Source: an uncultured Bacteroidota bacterium
GTDB taxonomy: Bacteria > Bacteroidota > Bacteroidia > Bacteroidales > UBA12077
Direction of reading: 5' to 3'
Assembly (NCBI GenBank): GCA_913055635.1
Contig: CAJXLK010000038.1
Location: 1-39,769 of the forward strand
Length of the DNA stretch: 39,769 nucleotides
Shown here: positions 16,806 to 24,827 of the stretch, piece by piece
How positions within the stretch are numbered: position 1 is the stretch's first letter
Layout of the letters: every line of letters starts with the position of its first letter
The notes under the pieces: generated by a model
The model's database searches: none
What the model saw: the letters and a program-made list of their open reading frames with translations, nothing else
Told to the model about the DNA's origin: nothing
Program-made: the position numbers and the translations under genes

Positions 16806-16878
16806 GCGACTCCTTTTTTATACTTTCCCTCATCGAAGTTATTCAACGAATGTACAATTATAAATAAATTCCCTACCC

Positions 16879-18492
16879 ATGGATAAATTACTTTTATTAG
16901 GCGACGAAGCGGTAGCCCAGGGCGCAATGGACGGAGGTATGTCGGGCATATATGCTTATCCGGGCACCCCTTCTACCGAGATTACTGAATACGTACAGGC
17001 CTCCAAATATGCACAGGAGCAAGGCATCCACCGGCAATGGTCGGCCAATGAGAAAACGGCCATGGAAGCGGCCCTTGGGATGTCTTATTCCGGCAAGCGG
17101 GCCATGGTTTGCATGAAGCATGTTGGTCTGAATGTGGCGGCTGATCCCTTCATCAACTCAGCCATTACGGGTGTGAATGGCGGTATGCTGGTGGTTTCAG
17201 CCGATGACCCCTCCATGCACTCCTCCCAGAATGAACAGGATTCGCGGTTTTATGGCAATTTTGCCATGGTCCCCATACTGGAGCCTTCCAATCAGCAGGA
17301 GGCTTATGATATGGCCTATGCAGGTTTTGAGCTCTCCGAACGCCTGCAGGTACCCGTTCTCCTCCGACTTACCACGCGCCTGGCCCATTCCCGTTCCGGA
17401 GTGGCCCGACGGGATGTCAAACCGCAAAATCAAGGTGGGTTACCGGCCAATCTCAGGCAGTTTGTTTTATTGCCCGTGTTTGCCCGCCAGAATTACCAGC
17501 GGCTGATCACCAGCCAGGTGCCGATGGAACAGGCCTCCGCTGATTCACCCTACAACCAGTATGAAGAGGGGGAAGATTATAAACTGGGCATCATCGCTGC
17601 CGGCATTGCCTACAATTATCTGAAGGAAAATTTTCAGGATCAGGCCCTGAAGCATCCTGTGCTTAAGCTTAGTCAATATCCCCTGCCCCACAAGTTGATT
17701 AACAAGATGCTGGATGAATGCGATCAGGTGCTGGTCATTGAAGAAGGTTATCCTTTTATCGAAGAACATTTAAAAGGTTTTCAGGAGAAGGGTACTCCGA
17801 TCAAGGGCAAATTGGACGGTAGCCTGCCCCGAACCGGCGAACTCAACCCCAATCACGTAGGCCGGGCTTTTGGCCTGGACAGCCAGGAGGGAAAAGCGGT
17901 TCCTGAAATCGTTCAAAACAGGCCCCCGGCTATGTGCAAAGGTTGTGGCCATATTGAAGCTTATAATGCCCTGAATCAGGCCCTGAGTGAATATTCACAA
18001 GGACGGGTCTTTTCCGATATTGGTTGCTATACCCTGGGCGCCCTGCCTCCCTTTGAGGCCATCAATTCCTGTGTGGACATGGGAGCTTCGGTGACCATGG
18101 CCAAAGGAGCGGCCGATGCCGGCCTGACACCCTCTGTTGCTGTGATCGGCGATTCAACCTTTACCCATAGCGGCATGACCGGCTTGTTGGATTGCGTGCT
18201 TGAAAATAGCCCGGTCACCATCGTCATATCTGATAACTTTACCACTGCCATGACCGGTGGTCAGGACTCCCATGCACTGGGCCGCCTGGAGAGAATCTGC
18301 GAAGGCCTTGGGGTTGAACGCGAACATATCCGCGTGTTCCGCCCCACCAAAAAGAACCTGGATGAGATGACCCAGATCATGCGGGAAGAAATAGCTTATG
18401 AAGGGGTCTCGGTCGTCATTCCCCGCAGACAGTGCATCCAAACCATGAAGAACAAAAAACTGGTCGAAAGGGTGAAGGAATTGGGCCTTTGA
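16879..18492 (+). CDS. iorA: Indolepyruvate:ferredoxin oxidoreductase alpha subunit, ferredoxin-domain-less form
   Basis: IorA with IorB oxidatively decarboxylates aryl 2-oxoacids such as indolepyruvate to aryl-acetyl-CoA, passing electrons to ferredoxin in anaerobic amino-acid catabolism. The 537-residue product has the pyrimidine-binding domain at the N-terminus (GIYAYPGTPSTEITEYV, SYSGKRAMVCMKHVGLNVAA, VVSADDPSMHSSQNEQDSR), PPAMCKGCGH in the middle, and the thiamine-pyrophosphate domain with DIGCYTLGALPPFEA, GDSTFTHSGMTGLLD and ISDNFTTAMTGGQDS. The classical archaeal enzyme is about 100 residues longer because of a C-terminal pair of 4Fe-4S clusters. Here the protein ends VERVKELGL with no such cysteines. 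The iorB gene follows 115 bp downstream. Confidence 0.94.
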   Translation: MDKLLLLGDEAVAQGAMDGGMSGIYAYPGTPSTEITEYVQASKYAQEQGIHRQWSANEKTAMEAALGMSYSGKRAMVCMKHVGLNVAADPFINSAITGVNGGMLVVSADDPSMHSSQNEQDSRFYGNFAMVPILEPSNQQEAYDMAYAGFELSERLQVPVLLRLTTRLAHSRSGVARRDVKPQNQGGLPANLRQFVLLPVFARQNYQRLITSQVPMEQASADSPYNQYEEGEDYKLGIIAAGIAYNYLKENFQDQALKHPVLKLSQYPLPHKLINKMLDECDQVLVIEEGYPFIEEHLKGFQEKGTPIKGKLDGSLPRTGELNPNHVGRAFGLDSQEGKAVPEIVQNRPPAMCKGCGHIEAYNALNQALSEYSQGRVFSDIGCYTLGALPPFEAINSCVDMGASVTMAKGAADAGLTPSVAVIGDSTFTHSGMTGLLDCVLENSPVTIVISDNFTTAMTGGQDSHALGRLERICEGLGVEREHIRVFRPTKKNLDEMTQIMREEIAYEGVSVVIPRRQCIQTMKNKKLVERVKELGL

Positions 18493-18607
18493 TCCGATCT
18501 TAACGATGTAACAATTTGTAAAGGTTACTCATGGCGGACTTTCATTCATGGCATAACGAATGGCCCGCTTGAGAAAACCCCATTCAACCAAATAAAAATC
18601 AAACCCT

Positions 18608-19189
18608 ATGAAAACTGATATCGTCTTAGCCGGTGTAGGCGGACAAGGAATATTATCCATTGCGGCAACCATCGGTATGGCTGCCCTGGAAAATGATTTA
18701 TATCTCAAGCAGGCTGAAGTTCACGGAATGAGCCAGCGTGGGGGTGCGGTTCAATCCCATATGCGCTTATCCGATCAGCCCATTTATTCGGATTTAATCC
18801 CGAAAGGTTCGGCCGATATCATTCTCTCGGTTGAACCAATGGAATCGCTGCGTTACCTGCCTTTTCTTTCCCCAAAAGGTTGGCTGGTGACCAACACCAA
18901 AACCTACCGCAATATCAACAATTATCCGGATGAGCAGAAGCTACTGGAGGAGATTGAAAATTGCGGCCAGTATATTGCCCTTAACGCCAATGACATTGCT
19001 TCTAATATGGGTTCCAGAAGGTCTTCCAATATGGTGATGTTGGGAGCAGCATCCCCCTTTTTCCAGGTTCCCTTTGAGAGTTTTAAGGAGGGCATCCGCA
19101 AGATATTTGCCCGCAAAGGCGATAAGGTCGTCAACGTCAATCTGGAAGCCCTGGAAGCGGGGCGTGATTTTGCCGAAAAGAACCGCTAA
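18608..19189 (+). CDS. iorB: Indolepyruvate:ferredoxin oxidoreductase beta subunit
   Basis: The 193-residue partner of IorA, from the gamma-type domain family of 2-oxoacid:ferredoxin oxidoreductases. It begins MKTDIVLAGVGGQGILSIAA, the glycine-rich motif of the family, followed by LKQAEVHGMSQRGGAVQSHM and YSDLIPKGSADIILSVEP, all diagnostic. Length is typical. The 115-bp gap from iorA contains no obvious promoter, so the genes are probably one transcript ending at the hairpin at 19204-19241. Confidence 0.95.
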   Translation: MKTDIVLAGVGGQGILSIAATIGMAALENDLYLKQAEVHGMSQRGGAVQSHMRLSDQPIYSDLIPKGSADIILSVEPMESLRYLPFLSPKGWLVTNTKTYRNINNYPDEQKLLEEIENCGQYIALNANDIASNMGSRRSSNMVMLGAASPFFQVPFESFKEGIRKIFARKGDKVVNVNLEALEAGRDFAEKNR

Positions 19190-19203
19190 AGATAACAAGT
19201 ATA

Positions 19204-19241
19204 AAAAAGGGGTTGAGCCGGGGCAGGCTCAGCCCTTTTTT
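19204..19241 (+). terminator. Rho-independent terminator after iorB
   Basis: GGGTTGAGCC (19210-19219) pairs with GGCTCAGCCC (19226-19235), one G-U pair, 6-nt loop, followed by six T. It lies 15-50 nt past the iorB stop. A run of A on the 5' side makes it usable in both directions. Confidence 0.88.
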
Positions 19242-19274
19242 CGTCATGGATCCGGGTGCAGCTCTGTTCGGTTA

Positions 19275-19310
19275 GTGGAACCCACATGCCGCATGCAGAC
19301 GGGTTTTATG
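19275..19310 (-). repeat. Dispersed palindromic repeat, copy D (short)
   Basis: On the minus strand CATGTGGGTTCCA matches the right arm and flank of the family; the opposing AAACCCG lies close by, so the loop is very short. It sits between the iorB terminator and the 3' end of the prohibitin-like gene. Confidence 0.5.
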
Positions 19311-19318
19311 CCCCGGTA

Positions 19319-20131
19319 TTATTGATTCCCCAGGATGACGGGCAACCCGGAGTCACCACTTCCGATAACCACCACTTTGGAGTTTTGGGATTCCGATAAT
19401 TTAAGGGTGGCTTCAATGCCCCGCATTTTCAGGAGTTCGGGCGTGAGGCTTTTGCTGATGATTTCGTTGGCACGGGCTTCGCCTTCTGCCTGGATTTTTT
19501 TACGCTGGGCTTCACTGCGCTCGCGTTCCAGGCGGTATTCATAGGCCAGGGCTTCCTGTTCCTGCTTCAGTTTCTTTTCAATGGCGCTTTTGATCTGTTC
19601 GGGCAGCTGGATGGAACGGATCAAAAGGGCTTCCATGTTGACGTGATTTTCCTTCAGTACCTGACGGGTCTCAGTCTTGATGGCTGACTCTACTTTTTCT
19701 CTTTGGGTCGAATAGATCTGCTCTGCTGTATAACGACCGGCCACCCGCCTGACGGTGGAACGTACCTCCGGAATAACCAACTCTTCTACATAACGCTCGC
19801 CAAAGGTCTCATGAAGATAGCCGATGCCCTCGTATTTGGGGTGAAACCTTACCGAGACATCCATGCTGATGTTCAGCCCGTTTTTGTCCAGTACATCCAG
19901 CTCTTCTTCCTTTTGCTGTTCCTTGACGTTGTAAAGGTACATATCATTCCAGGGGGCAATGATCTTGAAGCCCGGTTTATAAATGTGTTCTTTGTCCAGG
20001 CCGGTGGTGAATTTTCTGAAGATGACCCCTCTTTCTCCGGGTTGAATGGTGACAAAGGTGGCACTGCTCAGGATTACAGCAATCAGCACAATTACCGATA
20101 AAAGAATCCAAAAAGTGGTTGACTTTTTCAT
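19319..20131 (-). CDS. Prohibitin-family SPFH membrane protein
   Basis: A 270-residue SPFH/Band 7 protein of the prohibitin subgroup. One N-terminal membrane helix (FWILLSVIVLIAVILSSATF, about residues 7-26) is followed by the SPFH domain with TIQPGERGVIFRKFTTGLDK, VSVRFHPKYEGIGYLHETFG and VVRRVAGRYTAEQIYSTQRE-like residues, then a charged coiled-coil segment (LKQEQEALAYEYRLERERSE) and a C-terminal tail ending VILGNQ. Such proteins form ring-shaped membrane assemblies that often control FtsH-type proteases; that role is inferred. It appears monocistronic, transcribed toward iorB. Confidence 0.93.
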   Translation of the reverse strand: MKKSTTFWILLSVIVLIAVILSSATFVTIQPGERGVIFRKFTTGLDKEHIYKPGFKIIAPWNDMYLYNVKEQQKEEELDVLDKNGLNISMDVSVRFHPKYEGIGYLHETFGERYVEELVIPEVRSTVRRVAGRYTAEQIYSTQREKVESAIKTETRQVLKENHVNMEALLIRSIQLPEQIKSAIEKKLKQEQEALAYEYRLERERSEAQRKKIQAEGEARANEIISKSLTPELLKMRGIEATLKLSESQNSKVVVIGSGDSGLPVILGNQ

Positions 20132-20273
20132 GGTTCAGGGATTTTGATGGTTCTCGCTTTTAAAGGTACTTCATTCAGATGAATTGTCCAACCTGTCTTC
20201 CGGTGTCCACATCGCCTTATGGATTAAAAGGCGGTCTTGACAGGATAAATATGTTACCCCGGGGTTGTGCCGG

Positions 20274-20963
20274 TTAAGGCAAATTGGTGTTTTCTTTGAG
20301 GTGGCTTAATATTTTTTGGGTAATTTGCTCGGGCGCCATGATGCCACCGGCCGGGTCATGGCAGTCGATCAAATGAAAAGGGTCGTCTTTGCGGGTTTCC
20401 CGCAAATAAATTTTTCTGACCTGCTGTTGAAAGTGGAGGTTTTTCTCATGAATGTCCTCCTTGCCTTTGAGATAGGCGCGGTCTGAACCTTCTCGTTTAC
20501 CCGAGAGTTTAGAGCGTGTGAAATCGGGCGGAACATCCAAAAAAAAGCTGTATTCAGGACGGGGAATTCCATTGTATTCGTATTCAAGGTATTTAATCCA
20601 CTTGCTTAAGTTTGCTACCTGTTCTTCCTCTTCCAGCTTGGCCCCCTGAAAGGCAATGTTGGAATAAACATAACGATCCACCAGCACCAGGTAATTGTTG
20701 TTGATCCATTCATAGAGTTGGTCCTTGGCGTCATTCCGGTCGCCGGCATAAATCAGGGCCACCAGATACGGGTTGACCGACTCCATCTCTCCGAGCTCTC
20801 CCCGGAGAAAACGGGCGATCAGATCGCCGTATACCGGGGCATCGGTTCGGGGAAAATGAATGGTTTGGCAGGGAATGTGGTGCTGTTCAAAATGGTTTAT
20901 CAAATGCTTGATTTGAGTTGACTTGCCGGCTCCGTCCAGGCCTTCTATGTTGATCAGGGTCAT
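20274..20963 (-). CDS. tmk: Thymidylate kinase (dTMP kinase)
   Basis: Tmk phosphorylates dTMP to dTDP using ATP in the cytosol. The 229-residue product has the P-loop GLDGAGKSTQ at residues 8-17, the DR(Y/F) motif VDRYVYSNIAFQGAKL in the middle, a substrate loop FLDVPPDFTRSKLSGK and the lid KREGSDRAYLKG. The length is somewhat above the 205-215 of many bacterial enzymes owing to an insertion around KYLEYEYNGIPRPEYS. I chose the ATG at 20963; a frame start at 21035 adds 24 residues without homology and would cover the divergent folP promoter. Divergent from folP, with 76 bp between starts. Confidence 0.93.
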   Translation of the reverse strand: MTLINIEGLDGAGKSTQIKHLINHFEQHHIPCQTIHFPRTDAPVYGDLIARFLRGELGEMESVNPYLVALIYAGDRNDAKDQLYEWINNNYLVLVDRYVYSNIAFQGAKLEEEEQVANLSKWIKYLEYEYNGIPRPEYSFFLDVPPDFTRSKLSGKREGSDRAYLKGKEDIHEKNLHFQQQVRKIYLRETRKDDPFHLIDCHDPAGGIMAPEQITQKILSHLKENTNLP

Positions 20964-21010
20964 CTTGGGTGCTGTTTGTTTATAAAAACCTGTATTCCCG
21001 ACATTTTTTG

Positions 21011-21018
21011 TACTTTTG
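21011..21018 (+). promoter_or_regulatory. Promoter -7 element of folP
   Basis: TACTTTTG is an exact TAnnTTTG match 21 nt before the ATG at 21040. It includes the TTG at 21016 that would otherwise be an alternative start, so it supports the ATG. Confidence 0.6.
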
Positions 21019-21039
21019 AGGGTACAAAAGGGCAATCAG

Positions 21040-21918
21040 ATGGAGTATAAAGGTACATTATTTTCGGGAAAATCCCTGATCAATTGCAGGGGAACCTTGT
21101 TGGACCTTTCGTATCCAAGGGTGATGGGGATCATCAATGTCACCCCCGATTCCTTTTACCGGGGCAGCCGGCAAGCTTCCCTGGAAGAGATCCGCCGGCA
21201 ATCCGACCGGATGGTGGAGCAGGGGGCCGACATAATTGATGTGGGGGGCTACAGTTCCCGGCCCGGGGCGGTCCATATTTCCCAGCAAGAAGAGCTGAAC
21301 CGCCTGCTGCCTGCTCTGGAGGAAATTCGAAAAAACCACCCTGAAGTGATCGTTTCAGTGGATACTTTTCGCCCGGAAATTGCCCGGATCGTCGTAAAAG
21401 ATTATCAGGCCGACATCATCAATGATATTTCGGCCGGAGAAATGGGCCCTGGCATGTTCGAGGCAGTCGCTGATCTCCAGGTGCCTTATATTATGATGCA
21501 TATGAAAGGTACCCCTCAGGACATGAAACAAAAAGCCCATTATGAGGATATGATGCGTGAGATTTTTCTCTATTTTTCCGCTAAGGTGGATCAGCTAAGA
21601 AAAATGGGCCTTAACGACATCATCCTGGATCCCGGTTTTGGCTTTGGTAAGACCATCTCCCATAACTATGAGTTGTTAAATCGGCTGGCGGATTTTCAGG
21701 TATTTGGCCTGCCCCTTCTGGTGGGTTTATCCAGAAAATCTATGATATACAAGGTTTTAGGGCTCAATCCCGAAGAAGCCCTGCCAGGTACCATTGCCCT
21801 GAATACCCTGGCATTGAATAAGGGCGCCAACATCCTGCGGGTCCATGATGTGAAAGCTGCCCGGGACATCATCACCCTTCACCAGAAGTTAGCGGATTCT
21901 GATGGTTCTGGTGATTGA
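21040..21918 (+). CDS. folP: Dihydropteroate synthase
   Basis: FolP condenses p-aminobenzoate with 6-hydroxymethyl-dihydropterin pyrophosphate in folate synthesis and is the sulfonamide target. The 292-residue TIM-barrel shows the two signature blocks, RVMGIINVTPDSFYRGSRQA (about residues 27-46) and DIIDVGGYSSRPGA, then VSVDTFRPEIAR, INDISAGEMGPG, IMMHMKGTPQDM, ILDPGFGFGKTISHN, GLSRKSMI and ILRVHDVKAARD. All pterin-contacting residues are present. It opens a run with cdaA (49 bp gap), an order seen repeatedly in Bacteroidota. The start is fixed by the promoter at 21011-21018. Confidence 0.97.
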   Translation: MEYKGTLFSGKSLINCRGTLLDLSYPRVMGIINVTPDSFYRGSRQASLEEIRRQSDRMVEQGADIIDVGGYSSRPGAVHISQQEELNRLLPALEEIRKNHPEVIVSVDTFRPEIARIVVKDYQADIINDISAGEMGPGMFEAVADLQVPYIMMHMKGTPQDMKQKAHYEDMMREIFLYFSAKVDQLRKMGLNDIILDPGFGFGKTISHNYELLNRLADFQVFGLPLLVGLSRKSMIYKVLGLNPEEALPGTIALNTLALNKGANILRVHDVKAARDIITLHQKLADSDGSGD

Positions 21919-21935
21919 TTTAGGCCGTAATTTTG

Positions 21936-21943
21936 TATTTTTG
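21936..21943 (+). promoter_or_regulatory. Promoter -7 element of cdaA
   Basis: TATTTTTG is an exact TAnnTTTG match 24 nt before the cdaA ATG. It suggests that cdaA can be expressed apart from folP. Confidence 0.55.
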
Positions 21944-21967
21944 AAAAGCAACTGGCCCTAACAGCGT

Positions 21968-22753
21968 ATGATTGCAACTTTTATCTCCATACGTTTCCTC
22001 GATGTTTTGGATATCTTTTTGGTAGCCTTTCTTTTGTATCATTTCTATAACCTGATCAAAGGTACGGTGGCCATCAATATCTTCATCGGGATCTTTTCAT
22101 TGTATCTGTTGTGGTTGATTGTGCGGGCCCTGGATATGGAATTGCTGGGGACCATCCTGGGCCAGGTGATCGGGGTGGGGGTGATTGCCATCATCATTGT
22201 CTTTCAGCAGGAGATCCGCCGTTTCTTGCTGGTTATAGGCAGTCGTTACATCACCAATTACCAGTTCTCGTTCGCCCATTTATTTTCGCTTAAGACCCGG
22301 CAAAAGCCCAGAATTCGTACTACTGAGATTGTAAAGGCTTGTACCGACATGTCGGCCTTCAAAACCGGGGCTTTGATCGTCATAGCCCGGCGCGACAGCC
22401 TGGTCAATTATGAAAAAACCGGAGTTACCATCAATGCTGACACTTCCAATCGTTTATTGCAGAGTATTTTTTTCAAAAACAATCCCTTGCATGATGGGGC
22501 GGTGATCATCAAAAAGGATAAGATTGTGGCGGCCAGTTGTGCCCTGCCCACTTCCGAACGCGTAGATATTCCACCCCTCTATGGAATGCGCCATCGTGCC
22601 GCCATAGGCCTGACCGAACGTACGGATGCCGTGGTGATCGCTGTATCGGAGGAAACAGGAGCCATCTCTTTTGCCAAGCACGGAGACATTGAAACCAATA
22701 TTGGCCCTAATCGGCTGCGTGAAATACTGAAAGAGCATTTTGAAAAAGAATGA
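21968..22753 (+). CDS. cdaA: Diadenylate cyclase CdaA
   Basis: CdaA makes cyclic di-AMP from two ATP at the inner membrane. The 261-residue protein has three N-terminal helices (LDVLDIFLVAFLLYHFYNLI, VAINIFIGIFSLYLLWLIVR, and ILGQVIGVGVIAIIIVFQQE) followed by the DisA_N domain. Both signature motifs are intact: DGAVI at residues 166-170 and RHRAAIG at 198-204. The length matches CdaA of other Bacteroidota (around 255-265). It follows folP and precedes an mscS gene, which fits the known role of c-di-AMP in osmolyte and potassium control. No CdaR regulator is seen next to it. Confidence 0.96.
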   Translation: MIATFISIRFLDVLDIFLVAFLLYHFYNLIKGTVAINIFIGIFSLYLLWLIVRALDMELLGTILGQVIGVGVIAIIIVFQQEIRRFLLVIGSRYITNYQFSFAHLFSLKTRQKPRIRTTEIVKACTDMSAFKTGALIVIARRDSLVNYEKTGVTINADTSNRLLQSIFFKNNPLHDGAVIIKKDKIVAASCALPTSERVDIPPLYGMRHRAAIGLTERTDAVVIAVSEETGAISFAKHGDIETNIGPNRLREILKEHFEKE

Positions 22754-22895
22754 TGACCTATCACGGACATAGCGGCTTTTATGCATCTTCTTTTCGATAC
22801 ATGCCGTTAATACCTGGGATGAAACTTCTGATGCCCCTGGCCTCTGTATTGATTATATTTAATGGCCATGAAAAAGCATTGAACCTGTCCAGACC

Positions 22896-23738
22896 ATGTT
22901 GACCATGATCTTAAAAACCAATCTCGATGACATCCTGAGCTATTCCCTGGTCAATACTGAGAAGGTAACCATCACCGTATACAGCCTTCTGATTGCCCTG
23001 CTGATCCTTGTTACTGCCTGGTTTGTTCTGTGGATCATCAAACGGGTTTTCAAACGTACCCTTTATCACCGGGCTATTGATCCGGGGAAAGGCCATACCG
23101 TATTCCAGCTGATCAAATACATCATCTGGGTCATTGCCATTATCCTGGTGCTGGATACCCTTGGCGTGCGAATTACCCTGCTTCTGGCCGGTTCGGCTGC
23201 GCTGCTGGTGGGCATCGGCCTGGGGGTTCAACAGGTCTTTAAAGACATCATCTCCGGCATCTTCCTGCTGTTTGAGGGAAACCTCAAAGTAGGTGATGTG
23301 GTGGAACTGGATGGCATCGTAGGGATTGTAACAGAAATAGGTTTCCGTACCACCAAAATAGAAAGCCGCGACAACATCATCCTGATCATTCCCAATTCCA
23401 AGTTTATCGGAGAAAATGTGATCAACTGGAGCCACATCGAACAAAAAACCCGCTTTCATGTCAATGTGGGAGTGGCCTATGGCTCAGACGTAGAAAAGGT
23501 TAAGCGCCTGCTGCTCGAATGTGCCCATGAGCACCAGGAGATCACCCATGATCCCCAACCCTTCGTGCGTTTTCTTGACTTTGGCAATTCATCCCTTGAT
23601 TTTCAGCTCTTCTTCTGGACCGATAATGCCTTCCGGGTGGAAAACATCAAAAGCGACCTGCGTTTTGCCATTGACCGCAAATTCCGCGAAAACAACGTTA
23701 CCATTCCTTTCCCCCAACGCGATGTGCACATCAAATAA
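22896..23738 (+). CDS. MscS-family mechanosensitive ion channel
   Basis: A 280-residue small-conductance mechanosensitive channel that would release solutes on hypo-osmotic shock. Three helices are visible: one near residues 27-48 (VYSLLIALLILVTAWFVLWI), one near 70-88 (LIKYIIWVIAIILVLDTLGV) and the pore-lining helix (LLLAGSAALLVGIGLGVQQV) with its Gly/Ala packing pattern. The MscS beta domain follows (GDVVELDGIVGIVTEIGFRT, then IPNSKFIGENVINWS) and an alpha/beta C-terminal domain ending FPQRDVHIK. Length is near that of E. coli MscS (286). Starts at 22896 and 22905 are both possible. It is 142 bp downstream of cdaA on the same strand. Confidence 0.95.
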   Translation: MLTMILKTNLDDILSYSLVNTEKVTITVYSLLIALLILVTAWFVLWIIKRVFKRTLYHRAIDPGKGHTVFQLIKYIIWVIAIILVLDTLGVRITLLLAGSAALLVGIGLGVQQVFKDIISGIFLLFEGNLKVGDVVELDGIVGIVTEIGFRTTKIESRDNIILIIPNSKFIGENVINWSHIEQKTRFHVNVGVAYGSDVEKVKRLLLECAHEHQEITHDPQPFVRFLDFGNSSLDFQLFFWTDNAFRVENIKSDLRFAIDRKFRENNVTIPFPQRDVHIK

Positions 23739-23840
23739 TGGTTCCCTACCCTGGTCCACTTTTCGGATTCATTTGGATCAAGTCTTATTTGAAGCTTGTG
23801 CATCAGTATGGCACTGAATATCAATCAATTGTTGTCAGGC

Positions 23841-23910
23841 GCCTCTTCATGGAATCCCCATGCTTTATGCAGCGCCTTGTTGTGTAAATAAGGGCAAATG
23901 GTTTTCATGA
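23841..23910 (-). repeat. Dispersed palindromic repeat, copy E
   Basis: On the minus strand ATAAAGCATGGGGATTCCATG is the right arm with its flanks, followed by AAGAGGCGC as in copy A (ATGAGG). The left arm, around GAAAACCATTTGCCC, is degenerate. Confidence 0.6.
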
Positions 23911-23979
23911 AATCGGTATGAACTTAAGAATGAAGTCCTCCTGTACCTGATGCCTTGTCTTTGAAAAAAAAAATTTTAA

Positions 23980-23998
23980 AGTCCAATGATATTGGACT
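23980..23998. promoter_or_regulatory. Operator-like palindrome AGTCCAAT-GAT-ATTGGACT
   Basis: A perfect inverted repeat with 8-bp arms and a 3-bp spacer, directly upstream of an AT-rich promoter-like stretch and 137 bp before the HTH gene. Its size suits a dimeric helix-turn-helix regulator, possibly the adjacent one. Confidence 0.6.
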
Positions 23999-24134
23999 CT
24001 GTTTTTATAATTTGTATAGATAGAACTTGCTTTTACCATAAATCAATTATTAACAGGTTGTTTTCCTGGGTGCATTTTTAAGTGAGAAAAAGAACCATTA
24101 GTAAATAAAGAACAAATAAAGGAAACCTTATTTT

Positions 24135-24470
24135 ATGGGATTATTTAGGTATATAAATCGTTATCAGCAAATGGACCGTCTTATAAAACTTCAGTCTACA
24201 GGTACACCTCAGGAATTTGCTGAAAAGCTTCATATAAGTGAGAGCCATCTTTATTTTAGCCTTAAGGAGTTAAAGGATATGGGCCTGCCCATCGAATATG
24301 ACCGTAGAAAGCAAAGTTATTTATACCGCGACAAAGTAAAACTTGATATTCAGATAGCTATTGAATATATGACTACTGAAGAACGAATTTTACTCTCAGG
24401 GGGTAAAATAATGGAACAAGTTCCACAATTTTTTTATCCACTATTTTATAATCAGAGTAAGCTGGTGTAA
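24135..24470 (+). CDS. Short helix-turn-helix transcriptional regulator
   Basis: A 111-residue protein whose first 70 residues form a winged-helix/HTH_11-like domain: IKLQSTGTPQEFAEKLHISE then SHLYFSLKELKDMGLPIEYD and a wing, RRKQSYLYRDKVKLDI. I recognise this short type from Bacteroidota, where it is often found next to GG-leader peptide genes and C39 transporters, but no member's role has been established to my knowledge. The C-terminal 40 residues (AIEYMTTEERILLSGGKIME onward) match nothing and lack a WYL or other sensing domain. It is 92 bp upstream of the first peptide gene. Candidate controller of the palindrome at 23980-23998. Confidence 0.85.
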   Translation: MGLFRYINRYQQMDRLIKLQSTGTPQEFAEKLHISESHLYFSLKELKDMGLPIEYDRRKQSYLYRDKVKLDIQIAIEYMTTEERILLSGGKIMEQVPQFFYPLFYNQSKLV

Positions 24471-24562
24471 ATTGATATTAGCATACCGGTAAATGGGCCC
24501 GATCCGGATGAGAGGCCATATCCAGCCGCCTGAAGTGTTGGTTTCATCTAAAATGTGAGAAA

Positions 24563-24754
24563 ATGGAAAAGTTGAGTTTAGCGGATTATTCTGTTGCAGC
24601 ATTAAAGCCCGAAGAAGCAATAAAAATTAGCGGGGGATTTGGGATTATTCCTATAATTACATTCGCTTCGGCAATGATCTATATTTATAATAATCAGGAT
24701 GATATAGAGGAAGGCTTTGAGGAGGGCTTTATGAGCACGTATGATGGGGATTGA
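24563..24754 (+). CDS. GG-leader secreted peptide precursor 1 (bacteriocin-like)
   Basis: A 63-residue precursor. The first 25 residues, MEKLSLADYSVAALKPEEAI then KISGG, form a double-glycine leader of the Bacteroidota type with Leu-rich hydrophobic positions and EE at -9/-8. Cleavage after GG would release a 38-residue core: a hydrophobic helix (FGIIPIITFASAMIYIYN) followed by a strongly acidic tail (DDIEEGFEEGFMSTYDGD) with no Lys or Arg. There are no cysteines. Similar products are annotated as class II bacteriocin-like. It is followed by a second GG-leader gene and then by the matching transporter, so export and trimming by that transporter is the natural inference. Function (toxin, signal or adhesin) is unproven. 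Confidence 0.83.
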   Translation: MEKLSLADYSVAALKPEEAIKISGGFGIIPIITFASAMIYIYNNQDDIEEGFEEGFMSTYDGD

Positions 24755-24827
24755 GGCTGGATGTCTGTTGACCTGTCTTGGGCTTAGAACAACAATTTGA
24801 GTATTTAACCTTTAAAAATCAAACGCC

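Larger units (their letters stand above)
23739..24134. other. Intergenic control region of the peptide-export locus
   Basis: No gene is supported. It contains copy E of the dispersed repeat (23841-23910), the 19-bp perfect palindrome at 23980-23998, and then an AT-rich stretch with TATAATTTG at 24006-24014, a near match to TAnnTTTG. From here to about 25340 the sequence is markedly richer in A+T than the flanking genes. Confidence 0.6.

Noticed and set aside
24395-24405. Double-glycine leader site inside the HTH protein (LLSGG)
   Set aside because: It lies about 90 residues from the N-terminus after a folded DNA-binding domain, so it cannot be a normal leader.
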